The notes: generated by a model from the letters alone, not told the origin. 64,000 nucleotides of DNA from Nissolia schottii (GCA_003254905.1 QANU01109454.1:205876-269875), one strand, 5' to 3'. Shown: positions 25,501 to 37,867, counted from the first letter of the stretch. Numbers and translations: made by a program.

Positions 25501-27272
25501 CATACCACCAATCACCGTCTTTTTTCACAACAGATTTGACAAGCCTTTTAACAATTGATAATCCATCCTTCCACTTATTGTTCCCACCATGAATCCACAT
25601 TTCCTTAGCATGTGCAAGAGGACCTGAGCTTCTGTTATAATATAGTCTGACCAAATCCTGGCCTTTAAATTCACTGGGATCAGTATACCAAACATTATCA
25701 ATGGATTTCACAGCATTTTGCATCAGTTGTGGCAACAATTCTCTCCTTCTTTCAGTCTCGGCCCTTGCCTGTGACCTGTCCGCTTCTTTAGCGGCCTCCT
25801 CTGATTCCTTTCGCCTTTGCTCTTCGGCCTGTCTTTCCCTTTCAGCTTGCTCCTTAGCAAGTTTTTCTAATTCCTTACGTTTCTCCTCAAGCAAGAAATC
25901 TTCAAATGCTAGTGCATCCATTCCGCCATCAACAGGTATGAAGAAGTCTTTTTGGTCATTATTGTCATAGAAATCTTGCCCATTGAAGAACACAAAGTCT
26001 ACTTTATAGGCTTCTTTTGGAATGTGAACTTGGCAAGACCACCAATCACCTGTGAGATGTGTTGTTTTCCTTAACCTAAAGGTAAAAGATTTCCACCTCC
26101 AATCGTTAAATGCCCCCATGATCAGAATGTCTGGTTCATCACTTAGTGTTGAAAGACTCTTGTTAAGAAACACTTCTATATCTTGATCAGGCTTAACCAC
26201 AGGTGGATATACAAACACCTTCGTCCTCCGAGAAAGGTTTTCTTCCGCAATACTCTCTATTTCCTGCTTGCGCAAATTCGCTTTCAACTCTGACTTCAAA
26301 TGCCGAGAAGCCTCCTCATTTATTTTATCATCAGTTTCATTGCTTGTCTTCTTAATGGTTTCCTCAGTCATTTCGTCATCAGCATTTGCTTCTTTAATGG
26401 TTTCATCAACCTCTGCATAATCTAATGTCCTATCATCTGATTCATTAACATTCTCAACATCCCCAATGTTAGAAATTTCCTCATTGTGTGATCCGAGAAC
26501 ATCCTCATCAGTTATAGAAATGTGCCCAATTTCCCCATCTCGATTGCCCTTAGCAGCAACCAATGTTTCATCTGGCAGTGACAATTCACCCACCTCCCTC
26601 AAAATTTCAACACTAGTATCCACAAGCTCAAATTTTTCCCCTGAATTATCTTTTTCACTGACTATTGGAGCCAATGAATCTCCCTTCACTCTAGTGTTCC
26701 TTTCATACCTGTTCTTGTTGCTTCTTCCAACAGGAGATTTTGGAATGAAACCTTTGGAAGCAGGGCCCCTGGCCCTTTCAGTTGAACCCTTCTTCTGTTG
26801 TCTCCTCCTTGAAAAATCTACCAGAAGATAAACCTCAGTCACAGAAAATTAAATTCATAAAGTTGAAAAATTGAAGGTAAATTACACCCCAAAAAAAAAT
26901 GAATATAAAATCATAAAACAACAAAAGAAGAAAAGTGTAGCTAATAAACCTGAACTAGCATGGATGCAATAAGCACCCCAAAATGCCTTGCACGATGAAG
27001 ACTGAAACAATAAAAACAATAAATCTGATGAATTTGATATTGATATTCACCTTCAAATCAGTCCAAACAATTTAAATATACAATAAAGAAAAACAGAACA
27101 GAACAGAACAGAACAGAGCAGAGCAAAACAGAGCAGAAAACGTTTGAGACATAAAAGCGAGTACTTGGTGTGCAGTTGCAGCTTTTATTGGGCAGTGAAA
27201 TGGGCTGAGGTTCAAACAACCGCCTCTGTTAGGGAACACCGTTTTGCAGCTCAGTTGCAAAGACACGTCCAT
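19566..27272 (-). CDS. SS3: Soluble starch synthase III, chloroplastic
   Basis: Transfers glucose from ADP-glucose to growing alpha-1,4-glucan chains in plastids. I spliced sixteen exons in phase: 27165-27272, 26950-27001, 25495-26817, 25103-25311, 24480-24750, 23818-23993, 23270-23377, 22763-22872, 22282-22387, 21624-21794, 21354-21482, 20893-21075, 20485-20616, 20290-20401, 20012-20135, 19566-19701, for 1149 residues, the usual size. Parts in order: a transit peptide ([15 protein letters not shown]), a variable acidic arm (about 60-250), three tandem CBM53 starch-binding modules (about 253-350, 429-545 and 565-660) with a charged coiled coil between the first two (about 358-415), and a GT5 catalytic domain (about 698-1149). 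ADP-glucose motifs are KVGGL (713-717) and KTGGL (1061-1065); FEPCGLTQ holds Glu1041. The ATG at 27272 is chosen because the frame has no ATG further upstream before the GAA tract. All key residues look intact. Confidence 0.97.
27092..27134. repeat. ACAGA-type pentanucleotide repeat in intron 1 of SS3
   Basis: Imperfect tandem units of 'gaaca'/'gagca' run through intron 1 of the starch synthase gene (27002-27164), about 30 bp downstream of its donor site at 27164 in sense orientation. Confidence 0.85.
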
Positions 27273-27308
27273 AGCTACTTGCTTAGTTCCAAGTTCCAAC
27301 AACAAACG

Positions 27309-27350
27309 TTTCTTCTTCTTCTTCTTCTTCTTCTTCTTCTTCTTCTTCTA
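27309..27350. repeat. TTC/GAA trinucleotide microsatellite in the SS3 leader
   Basis: About thirteen to fourteen TTC units, GAA in the sense of the gene, lie in the presumed 5' UTR and end about 37 nt upstream of the ATG at 27272. Confidence 0.92.
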
Positions 27351-27465
27351 CGCTATGAGCCTATGAAACTATGATCAAAATACACATGCTTGTGCTTGAT
27401 CAATCAACAATCCCACCACTGAATCCGTGCCTCCCATAAAACCATTTCAAAAATATATTCAATCT

Positions 27466-27480
27466 GTATATATAAATAAA
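27466..27480 (-). promoter_or_regulatory. Possible TATA box of SS3
   Basis: The minus strand reads TTTATTTATATATAC about 200 bp upstream of the start codon. This leaves room for a leader containing the GAA microsatellite. It is positional evidence only. Confidence 0.35.
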
Positions 27481-28679
27481 AATAAGACAATGGAAAGAGT
27501 GCGGTGTTTTGATAAAGAGGAAGAAAAATATTGAAAATGAAATGGAATTGTAGTGTTATGTGGCAGTGGCAATCGGTGAAAGAGTTTGTGCATGTGAACC
27601 ACACATAACATATTTATACATAAACTGCGAATCTGCTGTGTGTTCTGTGAAGGTTCGATGAGCATTGGTTCTATGTGAGTAACGACACTTCGCCACCAGA
27701 TCCAACGGCTGCAAAATATGATGCGCGTTGAGTGGTTACTGTAAGATCAAATGTTGTCTCATATTTTCCTGTCTCTCTTGTCATTAAATCATTAAATGTT
27801 ATTAAAAACAAAAAAAATACTGCCAACTTGAGAATAAAATTGTCAATAGAGATATGTATTCTTTCAAAAGTTTAATTTCTACTTACCAGTGTTTTTATGC
27901 GATTATCTAATTAAACCTTGTTTCTCGAATATCCTATTTTAAAAGTTATCTATATATGACAAGTTTAAGGATATGAGTGAATAGAAGTTAAATTATTTTT
28001 TAAATTTTAGATACCTAATTTTTATTAGGGTGTAATTGTGTTGGATAAGCGATTATTGCTAGACCAATTTTGTGATAAGCATGCATCTTTATTTTCTTAT
28101 ATTTTTTTAGAATTGTATTTGGTATAAGAGATTGTACTTATTATTAGCGTCATGGATTAAATTAAACAAAAGTATTAGAGGTTGTACTTATTATTGACAT
28201 CATAGACTAAATTAAACTAACAAATTATTATGTAATAACATTGTAAAAGTGTAAAGTCTTTTATAATGTTATCTAACTAAATTCTAGATATGTAAATTTT
28301 ATAATATTAGTTCAAAGCAATTAAACTATTTTTATTATATGAATAAGCAAAGGATTTGAATATGAGCAACATAGTCCAATAGGTTATCGGAGTTCTTAAA
28401 AGGTTTGTTTGAGTTTTGATGGGATGGAGGGGTAATCAACGTGACATCAAACAAGAAGGTTCATATGCCAATTGTCAAATTGTCTATTTGCATCGTTGAT
28501 TGATGGAAGATTTAGTCACAGCCAAGAACGTGACTTTTGAACTTTTTAATAATAAATAAAAGGAGCAGAAGAAGGTGAACCGTTGAAAAGTGAAATCAGA
28601 TAGCCCATTTTGCTTTTGGACAATTGAGGAAAATGATATATGAGGCAGTAAATGGAAATCGACAGCTATGTCGGGAAGA

Positions 28680-29169
28680 TGGGATGAGTCAACCCGTCAA
28701 CCCAACCCTAATCCAACTTCTTTGGGTCAGATTGACTCAGGTCAGCGCGTTAAACTTGACACCCTCATCGTGTATATAAGGCCGGACGTTGAGTCTGATA
28801 TGTACTACTTTACCTGTCAACCTGTCTATCTTTTTTATTATGTAAGTATTATTATTATTGTTGTTTTATATTTATTAAAAAAAAAATAAAACATTTTTTA
28901 TTAGATTTATTTTTTTATGCATTAAAACATAATATATATATAATTATAAAACATATTTTTTTAAAAAAAATAAATTAAAATAAAATAATATTTATATTTT
29001 AAAAAAAATCGTGACAGGTCATCCGTCAACCAACCTAACCTGACCTGCCTCAAGCAGGTCCCGGGTCTGGCAGGCACCCAACCCAGAAATGCAAAAATGA
29101 CCTAACATTGCCTTAAGCGAGTCGGGTCTCTAACACTAGTGGGTCTGACCTGACCCGAGCACATCCCTA
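28680..29169. mobile_element. Possible decayed non-autonomous hAT-like element
   Basis: The right end read on the minus strand is TAGGGATGTGCTCGGGTC, a hAT-type terminus. The left end reads TGGGATGAGTCAACCC, an imperfect match. The interior is AT-rich between two GC-richer ends carrying repeated GGGTC/GACCC words. No clear 8-bp target duplication was found, so the left border is uncertain. Confidence 0.4.
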
Positions 29170-29405
29170 TGTCATTTATTATTTCTCTCCATTACACTTT
29201 AAAAAGCTATAAGGAGGCATTTTATATGAAATAATCTATATAAATTATTGGTAATTTGGCTTTTAAATTACTTGGTAATTCATTTTAACTTGTTTGATGT
29301 GACATGATTGCTGGTTATCTAAATTACTCAATTAATCGCTTTTAAAGTGATAATGTAGAATGCTTTCATGGGAGGTGTCTATCTGAAGTATTACCTCCAA
29401 GTAAT

Positions 29406-29540
29406 TCTAAATAATAATAATAATTTAAAAATAATAATGAAAAAAATAAAGTAGAAATAATAATAATAATAATAATAATAAAAAAGTAATAGTAATAATA
29501 ATAAATAATAATAATCATAATCGTAATAATAAGTAATGTA
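29406..29540. repeat. AAT-rich simple-repeat tract
   Basis: Several runs of AAT/ATA units, interrupted by short A-rich spacers, extend over about 130 bp. Confidence 0.85.
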
Positions 29541-30879
29541 TATTACCTCTTAATCTTTTTTATATACCAAAAAATGTAAACTAAATTCTTAGTTATATGT
29601 CCTATACATATCGAACACATCAATATAACATTACCAACAATTTAACAAGTGATAATCTTTCTAAAAGATGATTCGCAAGGTACCAAACACCCCCTACTAA
29701 CATTCATATTTCTCTTATTTGGTTAAGGGAATATTCCACGCATAACTCTTGGAATAATTTCTTTCCTTTTTTTCTTTTATAGAAATGAATATAATTAATG
29801 TGATTTAATTAGAATAAATAGGTCATGTTACATAAAATTTTATTTAAGTTTTTTCTACGTGGACTAATTAATATGGTTGTGGATGAATCAGTGACTAAAA
29901 TGGTGCTGCATCTTCTTGTGGGGGGGTCTTGAGAGAACCTGTGTTTTCATTGTTTTTCTGCTATTCCTAAAAGTTTATCTGAAATCACAGAATCATCACA
30001 ATAACTTGACATAAAGTCCTATTTAATACATTACCAAGTTTAAAATAAGTAAGATCAATGTGAAGCCATTTATATCCGTACTTAATCGGTTTAATGAATT
30101 TGATATATGTTCTCCTTGCGTAATATTTCCATTTTGAAACTTAAGGAGAGCATGTTTGGTTTGCAAAGTAAATGTAAAAACACTCACTCCAATACTACAG
30201 TCTCGATTTTCAATGCACCTAAGAAAGTAGTTTTTCTTCCCATCTGTCAAAATGGATTTTAACCACCGAATAAACAGGCCTAACAGCTAAGCTTTATTTT
30301 AATAGTGAACTAACGAGACTCGAGTCCAATAAGTTGGAGTCTAGTGTGCCCTGAGATTAGTGGTTTAAACATAGATAAAAACCTGAATCCATCTATACTT
30401 TGTAGTAATGCTTTCAAAATCACTATGATATGCTGAATTGATTGTTACAATGATAGCGAATTATGCATGTAGAATGAAACAGGCTTAACATACCATATGC
30501 TTTGCAAGTAATTTACATTGTGCAGAGAGCTCTGAATGTTCAATACTTAAATATGGATTGACTAAGGACTTATATGCACTAGTTTGCTTGAAACTTCTCA
30601 AGCAACTTCAACTTCAAGAGTTCATGGTTTAGTTTATTAAGAGCTTTTCCTTTTTATAAAGAAAAATTCTCATAGTCCCTCCTCATGAAATTACTTCCAT
30701 ACTATTTGCAAGGATCCTCTTGATCACAAGGAATTCTAGTTTCCTATTGACTGCATTTTCCACTTGAGCTTGGACGATATCATGATTTTGGTGAATTTAT
30801 CCTTAACCTGCCATGCTAATTTGGATATAAGTGTGGATTGAGAAAAGACCAATAGGTTAGCCTTTACAAATATGATCCT

Positions 30880-30960
30880 TGACAGGACACTATAGTGTCG
30901 CCTAATTCATGTAACCGACCTAACATAGTGGGACAAGACTTAATTGTCGTTGTATCCTTA
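30880..30960 (+). repeat. Possible retroposon 3'-end scrap
   Basis: The string 'catgtaaccgacctaacatagtgggacaag' broken around 'cttaattgtcgttgt' resembles a dispersed dicot repeat I recall, whose end reads ATGTAGCCGACCCCAC, then TAGTGGGA, then a TTG-rich tail. Only this short piece is recognisable. The family name is uncertain. Confidence 0.3.
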
Positions 30961-32044
30961 ACCTGCCATACAACTTTAACATACCCTTCCTAATTTCTAT
31001 CTGATTAACTTAGGGTAAATTTGTTTAGTAATATGAGTGAAGAGTAAGTCTGTTATTGATACTGTCAGCCAACACTTTTTTTTCCCATACTATTGTTTCT
31101 AAATTTGTTTGGACCTAATATTCTATAAATTCTTTAACTTTTCATTTTCTACAGCCCATCATAGCATTCATCAACAGAAAAAAGTTTCTGCTTTAGAACA
31201 AAGTTTCAGATGAAGCAGTATAAAAAGGACATTGCAGCAACCATGCATGTATATATAGACAGCCTTTGGAAACTATTGGATCAATTTAATGATGCATAAT
31301 CAGCCATGCTTTTAAGATGTGTTATCTACTGATGTCAAATATGAATCTACAAGAGTCCAAGGAGGCCATTTAGAATTGCATCATCTCTATGAACTTCTGA
31401 GCTACATATTTTGATTAATCAAACTGAAACCCTTCTGCACTATTATATTTAATAGAATTAATATCAGAGGTGACTTTCTGGTTTTCTCTGATAGTATAGA
31501 TATGGTGTAACAAGCAACCTCTTAAAGCCAAATAAAGAATAAGATTTGGTATAGTAAGGGAATGATGAACATGTCCAGTGACAAACTTGAAGTAAACTGA
31601 GATGGTTTAGCTTTAGCTGTGTGTTTATGCATTGTTTCAGTCAATGCTTATATCTATCATATTTACATATGCATTCGAACACAATTATCACACTCCATTG
31701 GAACATTTAATGATTCATCGTAGTAAGTAAATGAAATATCACCTCAAAGGTACAGCATATGCCCATGTTGAAAGTTGAGAATAAATCAACACAGAGAACT
31801 CTGAATCTTTATACACAGATGATAGATCTATTATTACATACATAATTTAGAAGAACAAAAAAAAGGGTGTCCGTTTCAGATTAAATTGCGGTTCTCCTTT
31901 TGCACATGAAGGTTTGCGCATGTGAGAAAGACAAGAAAAAAGAGTGTAAAGATTGCATAATTGTCTTAAACAAGCATATATATATTAGAATGAAAAAGAG
32001 GGAAATACCCATTTATGATATGAATACCTACAAAGAAATGCAAC

Positions 32045-33269
32045 CTATGTAAGGGCATTGGCACCAGCAACAATCTCCAAGATTTCGCCGGTGATCTTCG
32101 CTTGGCGCTGCCTGTTGTAAACAATTGACAAGTTCTTCTTCAACTCTTGAGCATTATCTGTTGCATTGCTCATTGCACTCATCCTAGCAGCAAGCTCACT
32201 CGCCAGTGACTCCTGCAATGCCCTCAGTATCTGGCTGTTCAAGTACAGCGGCAAGAGTGCATCGAGGATCTGAACCGGATCCTGCTCGAACTGCAAAATC
32301 GGGGAATAATCCTCAGTCTTGGTCCTCACCACATCCCTCTCCACTGTCAATTTCCCTTCCTTTGTTGTCAATCTGAAGAGCTCATCCTCAGCAGCATCCA
32401 CACAGTTCCCATTGATGTCACATACCTCTCCCTTTGGTGAGAGTGGGAGCAAGGTGTGAATCACGGGCTCAGATTTCACCAAAGACACAAACTTTGTGTA
32501 CAAGAGCTCCACCTTGTCCACCTCTTCGCTGACGAACAGAGAGAAGGCGTCGTCGGCGATCGCCTGAGCCTCCTTGGCGGTCGGGAGGGTGCCGCCTTCG
32601 AGGAACCTGTCCACAGGTATGTAAGGCCTGCGCATGAAGTAGGAGTTACCCTTTTTCCCGACACTGATGACAGTGTAATCTAGGCCAAGATCCTTCAATT
32701 CTGCGATCCTCGACTCGGCCTTCTTTATGATTGCATTGTTGAAACCACCACAAAGTCCTCTGTCTCCTGTTGTAATTAGAGTTACGAAGTTAGTTGCACT
32801 CTTTCAGTTCTAACTAACAGTAACAAACAGAAATGTAATTAACTTTGTATCTAACTCTGATACCTGTGCATACAACCAGCGCCACCTTCTTCACGGGCCT
32901 GATCTTGGTGAGAGGGACGTCGATGTCCTCGGTCTGGAGCTGCTCATTGATGTTGTAGAGGACCTCGACGAGGGTCTCAGAGAAGGGTCTTCCATTGACG
33001 ACAGCTTCTTGAGCTCTTCGCACTTTGGCAGCAGCGACAAGCTTCATTGCCTCCGTGATCTTCTGGGTGTTCTTGACGGATTCGATTCGGGTTCTGAGCT
33101 CCCTGAGGCCACACTGAACAGGGGAAACAGAGGACTTTGAAGGGGCGCAGGAGGGCGAGTTTTGGGAAGGGAGCTGAAAAGGGTTGAGAACGGAGCGGAA
33201 GGAGAGGCTGGAGGAATCGGAAAGGGAAGGTTTTGAGGACACCAGCATTGTGAGGTTGGAGCAAGACAT
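32045..33269 (-). CDS. ATPC: ATP synthase gamma chain, chloroplastic (CF1 gamma)
   Basis: The rotating central stalk subunit of the thylakoid ATP synthase, encoded in the nucleus and imported. Two exons, 32864-33269 and 32045-32766, join in phase (VCTG/DRGLCGG) to give 375 residues, the family length. The N terminus MSCSNLTMLVSSKPSLSDSS is a Ser-rich transit peptide. The mature protein begins around CGLRELRTRIESVKNTQKIT, the conserved coiled-coil helix. Typical blocks are KVRRAQEAVVNGRPF, the CGGFNN block after the junction, and the C-terminal RQAKITGEILEIVAGANAL. The regulatory insertion CDINGNC is present, with Cys at about 251 and 257. This is the disulfide reduced by thioredoxin in the light, so the protein is the redox-regulated photosynthetic type. 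The ATG at 33269 is the first in frame. Confidence 0.98.
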
Positions 33270-33341
33270 TGTTGTTCTTGCTTCTTCTGCGATTGTGATT
33301 GTAGATTACACAAGCAGAAGGCTTGGGTGGTTTATGTTTAG

Positions 33342-33505
33342 GATTATCCTCTCCTCATGTATGTGAGATTCTTCCAATTGCAATCGAAGGGAAGGGAAGG
33401 GAAGGGAATGAGTGGAGGGAAAGAGAGCGAGTGGATGAGGTTTTTGGATAACGAGTATTGGGCCGTTGGTGGAGCTGGTCTGGTTTGGTACCTCTTGTGG
33501 GGCCC
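33342..33505 (-). promoter_or_regulatory. Possible promoter motifs of ATPC (I-box core and Site II-like)
   Basis: Upstream of the ATG the minus strand carries GAGGATAATCC (about 33342-33352), with a GATAA I-box core. TGGGCC at about 33458-33463 and GGGGCCCAC at about 33497-33505 resemble Site II elements found near nuclear genes for organelle proteins. These short words can occur by chance. Confidence 0.25.
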
Positions 33506-33549
33506 ACTTCAACTCACTTATGTGCATGTTTTTCAATTCATTCATAATT

Positions 33550-36500
33550 AATTTATATTTTATCTATTTAACCAAAAATCACAAGCTGATTAATTTCATG
33601 TCCTGCACTGCAGTTTGAGCATTCTATTCGTCGTACCGAATTGCTAATATTAATCAACTCATAGTAAGGAAAAATAGCCCATGGTTTATTTACAAAGACT
33701 AAATATCACTTGAACCCATGAAGAATTACTTTTGCCATCGTTTCCCTCACTAGTCAAAGCCATGTTTAGTGGTCTTGTATCATTAGGGAGACTATCATCA
33801 ACTTGAGTATCACAATTCTCCCTAGCATCATATCAAGTGTTCCTCTTGACCTTAAGATTGGAGGCACAACAAATTTGAAGAGTTGAATGGCAAGGAATGA
33901 ATTTTTTGTCGCTCCTTGGCCATTCATTTCTTTTATAAAACTTAACTTCTAAACGCGTAGTTTACTTAAGTAGTCATTCACTTCCATGTCATTCTCTTAC
34001 TAGTCATCTATCCAAACACATCCTTAAAGTTTATTACTTTGGACAAGACTCAACCATAGTTAAACTCAAATAATGTAGAGTATTTATGTTTTTTTATTAA
34101 CATTAAATATTTTTTATCTTAATTTATAAGTTGTCAAACTATTTTATGAATAAAAACTATTTCTCAAACAAAAAACTTCTCAAGGCCCTTAACCTTACTG
34201 AGCTTGATTTATTTTGCAGCTTCTATTTTAACAAGGAGTGTGCTTACCAAAACATACAGAGTGGGCTTTTATACAAAAACTCTTTGTTCCCTTTTTGGTC
34301 AGAATATGCTAGGCAGTCTCAATGTCACGTTATCTACCATTACCATTGTTGCTTATATTGGGCCTTGATACAAGAATGGAAGCCTAGGCCTAAGATTGTA
34401 GGCTCAAGCCCTATGAATTTATGACCAAAAACCCCTTCGACCTTTGGATCACCGCCCAAAAATAAAAAGGATGTATCCAACAAAAAAAGAATTAGTCACG
34501 GCAAGAAAACCCTCAGACAAAAATTGTCCGCAATCGAGTATTTATCATTGGGTATAATATTTGCAGATATCCAAGTGATCGAATATATCTCTTGACGGCT
34601 TTTTGTTGCATCGTTATTGTCTCTTAATTGTAAGAATTAAAGTGAAATATATAAAATTTTATGACTAAAATAATCATTCACTTTTTCTTTTTTCAAAAGT
34701 TTGGTGAAAGTATGTCCAACCCTATAGAAAGAAACAAGCCTTAAAAGTGATTGTTCTTTAGTCCATTTGGTCAAATCCTTAGTCCATAGCCACGTAGAAG
34801 GATCGACAGCTGTGAATTTGTGATATAAATTTTAAGTATAACCTAATCAATTATATACCAAATTCTCTTTTATAAACTATATGTACTAAGCACAGAGAAC
34901 CAATGCTAGTGAGTCCAACATATATAAAAGAGCTGCGTCCTTTTCGTGAAAAAGAGGCGCAACCATTGGCTTGCCAATCCCATTAGTCTCCTTGTTCACT
35001 AATCTAGGACCTTATAAAACTTGTGCCGATACCGCACAGTTACCACCATACATTACTTTTCAATTTGAAGCAGTTCGTGTCCCTCTCTTATTGGGTGGGG
35101 ACCGGTTGTCTGTGTACATGTTTTTGCATATCAAATAAGATAATTCGGATATAATGAATAGGAGAAAGTTCTCAATTTCAATTCAAAAGTTTATTACTCT
35201 CCCCTCTTTTTTTCCCTTTTTATTTACTTGTCTATTCTTTATGTTGTTATTTTCACACATAGCTGTTCATTTCTTAAATTTGGATGATTTTTATTTTTTT
35301 ATTTTTTAATATACCCTTATTAAATAAACATTCTCTTTATCATAGTCAAACACAAATAATAACTCTAAATACTCACATTAAATAAGGATAATTATGTAAA
35401 ATATTATCAATTTTTTTTCACTCTACATTTTTTTAATTATTTTCTTAATATTTGAACATATCACAAAGTGGACAAATAAATCAAATCAGAGACGATATGT
35501 ATATATAGAGTAAATTGCTATCAATATTCACATTATAAAAAATTTTACATTATCATTTAATCAAATTATTTTATATACATAACTTTTTAAGTAGTGTGAA
35601 GGAATCAACTGTTAACAATTAAATTCTTTTATATGAAAGACACTTTTAAATTTATCAAGTATTTACAAAGATATATTGCAAATTACTCACTAATAAAAAA
35701 AATTAAAAGCAAGCCAAAGTCGTGACTATGTAAGGGTAAAATAATGATTAAGTGAGCCAAGTAGCCAACACAAGTTATTATTTGAGAGTTTTTTTAATAA
35801 GAGATGAGTGACGGCATTATTGATTTTAGGCATAAGTCAAATTTTAGAGTGCAATTATTGGCCCAATGAATTGAATAGTACATGTATTTAAGTTTTGACC
35901 TATAGCATTGGTTAACCTTATTTAGTTCAAATTTTTTCAGATTGTATCTTGACTCAAACTTTGCCATTATTATTATTATTACTACTTTGTCGCCTTCATC
36001 ATCATCATTATCTACCCAAGAAGAATATTGTGGTTAATAGGGAGAGTTAGAGTAATTAATATTGGTTATTAGATTCAATATAAATGATTAAGATTATAAT
36101 ATAAAGCTGTGTGATTTTTTAAAGTAATTATAAGATGAAGCTCATTCCATGTTAATTTTTTCATGGGTACATTAAAAGAGTGCATTACTTTAAAGTAGTT
36201 GATGAACAAATCAAACAGACAGTTTTATGATGAGGTAAAATATGATTGGATGATGATCTAAAAAGTGTATAATAAGAAAATTAAATTGAAAAAGAAAAAG
36301 AGAAACTTGATATTTTCTTGCCCATAAGAAATTCGGTCCATTATTTCAAAAAAGGCAGTGTAAGAATTTATGTGATTCTCATTATTTGCACAAGAACCAA
36401 CCAACGAAGGTGCCTTTCAAAACCCTTTTTTTATAATTAAGATGTCGCTTGTCTCATGGTCTTCAATCCTTAGAAAATTATGTATTATTATTAACCACAA

Positions 36501-37087
36501 TTTGTTTAAGATTAAACTAATAGCAAATTGCGTTCTGTCTGTTGTGGCCTGATAAGGTTAACTGTGTTTGAAGCCAAGCCAAGTAGTATCTCTTTCTGCT
36601 TTGGGACTCATCAAAACATCATGTATTCACAATTTCACATGGCTTTCCTTTCACAACTAACAAAGACACTACACTGAATTCGCCAGAATTAACAGAAATT
36701 GCAATACACAAAAATAATTTTAAAAAATCGAAGAAAAAGTGACCTTAGACTCTTAATTAAGACTAAGCCTAAGACGATTTTAATTCTTAATCACAAATAC
36801 ATGATCGCTAATTAGCGCTTAGGCTCACTCGCCACTGAGTTGAACTCTCCTTCATCCGAGTTCACTCAACCGAATCATTGCCCACAAAAGCCACCCATTC
36901 AAGTAAAAAAAAAGCTCAAAAATAAAAAATAAAAAAAAATCTAATTCTATTTTGTTTTTTACCATTTTTTTTTTAAAACTAACCAACAGTTCACAACCAC
37001 CTTGAATCTGATCTGATTAACAATAATGAACAATAATCAATTCAATTACAAACCGGTTCGAACCGCTTGCCATAGCGAACCGGCCCG
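33550..37087. other. Intergenic DNA, no gene recognised
   Basis: Mostly AT-rich. The open frame at 34131-34424 has no recognisable domain. A TATA-like TATATAAAAGAGC near 34921-34933 has no coding region after it. The stretch just left of 37088 is the likely 3' UTR of the second S40 gene. I see no element boundaries. Confidence 0.5.
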
Positions 37088-37705
37088 TCATCCGTAGAAC
37101 CCGGTCTGGTTCCAAACGGCGTCGCGAACCCGGCTCAGGTCCCGGCCCTTCAAGGTGCGGCCAACGCCCTCGAAAACCGAATTCGCCGCCGCCTTCCGAC
37201 TTCGCGCCAAGTACTCGTGCGGCGGAACCATCTCCGATTCGCTCTCGTCGAAACCGTCGTCGTCGGCGCCGTGAAGCGATTCCACAGAGTCGACTCGGAG
37301 TATCTTGCTCCAGTCCGGCACGTTCACCGGCGCCGACGACGCAACGTGGCGCCCAAGCGGCGACGCCGCCACGCCGTCGCGAGCGCGGAACTGGTGCACG
37401 ACCCTCGGCGTCGCCGCCGCATTGCTCGCCGGGTCTTCGAACGCCAGTGAAAGCCCGCCGACGGGACGGTGGCCGTCGCGAGGGATCCGATGATGGATCC
37501 GGTAGGAGCCGCCTCCGCCGTTAGTCTCATCGGCGGCGCGTGGCTCCCAATCGCCGCCGGAGATTTTCGGATCGGAGTCTTCCGCCGTATACCAGATGTC
37601 CTCTTCCCGGAGCTCCGACGTAGCGACGGCGGGGGATTGGGCGTGAGCGTAGGTTCCTAGGAACCGCTCGCTCCGGCTTGTGGTTAGCTTGCGACCCTTG
37701 GCCAT
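37088..37705 (-). CDS. S40/DUF584 senescence-regulator family protein
   Basis: A single exon of 205 residues from the ATG at 37705 (MAKGRKLTTSRSERFLGTY), the standard N terminus of this plant family. Then come ELREEDIW (about 32-39), a variable Gly/Ala/Arg-rich middle, PVNVPDWSKIL (about 124-134), EMVPPHEYLARSRKAAA (about 157-173) and [19 protein letters not shown] before the C terminus. The frame is open for 50 codons further upstream, but the TATA box at 37858-37867 would place transcription start after that region, and the MAKGRKL start matches the family. S40 proteins are nuclear factors associated with senescence and stress; the mechanism is unknown. The coding region is much more GC-rich than its surroundings, with many CGC/GCC codons. 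A paralogue lies at 3342-3818 on the same strand. Confidence 0.9.
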   Translation of the reverse strand: MAKGRKLTTSRSERFLGTYAHAQSPAVATSELREEDIWYTAEDSDPKISGGDWEPRAADETNGGGGSYRIHHRIPRDGHRPVGGLSLAFEDPASNAAATPRVVHQFRARDGVAASPLGRHVASSAPVNVPDWSKILRVDSVESLHGADDDGFDESESEMVPPHEYLARSRKAAANSVFEGVGRTLKGRDLSRVRDAVWNQTGFYG

Positions 37706-37857
37706 GTGTGGCGGCGGAATTTGGTGGTACCGCCGTAGAGACGTGGCGGGAGAATTGATCGCGAAGTGGTGGAGGGGTGGGGGAGTAATGGTGCTACGAG
37801 GAGTTAATTGCATACATGGCAGGTGCATAAGCTTGGCACACGAGGTGGCACTCACTC

Positions 37858-37867
37858 TATATATAAT
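37858..37867 (-). promoter_or_regulatory. TATA box of the second S40/DUF584 gene
   Basis: The minus strand reads ATTATATATA followed by GAG, a good plant TATA box about 153 bp upstream of the ATG at 37705. It argues against any start further upstream in the same open frame. Confidence 0.6.

Larger units (their letters stand above)
27610..32044. other. Intergenic DNA with repeat remnants
   Basis: No gene is recognised. It contains a hAT-like remnant (28680-29169), an AAT-rich simple-repeat tract (about 29406-29540), a retroposon-like scrap at about 30880-30960, and the likely 3' UTR of the ATPC gene (roughly 31800-32044). Open frames such as 30023-30250 show no family signature. Confidence 0.55.

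Noticed and set aside
27273..27305. Longer starch synthase III N terminus starting at 27305
   Set aside because: The codon at 27305 is TTG, not ATG. The first ATG in frame is at 27272.
30023..30250. 75-codon minus-strand open frame
   Set aside because: No domain, no promoter or splice context, and the length is compatible with chance.
37217..37660. Plus-strand and alternate-frame open frames across the second S40 gene
   Set aside because: They are shadows caused by the high GC content of the real minus-strand coding region.
37706..37855. In-frame 50-codon upstream extension of the second S40 gene
   Set aside because: The TATA box at 37858-37867 would place the transcript start downstream of 37855, and the MAKGRKL start at 37705 matches the family.
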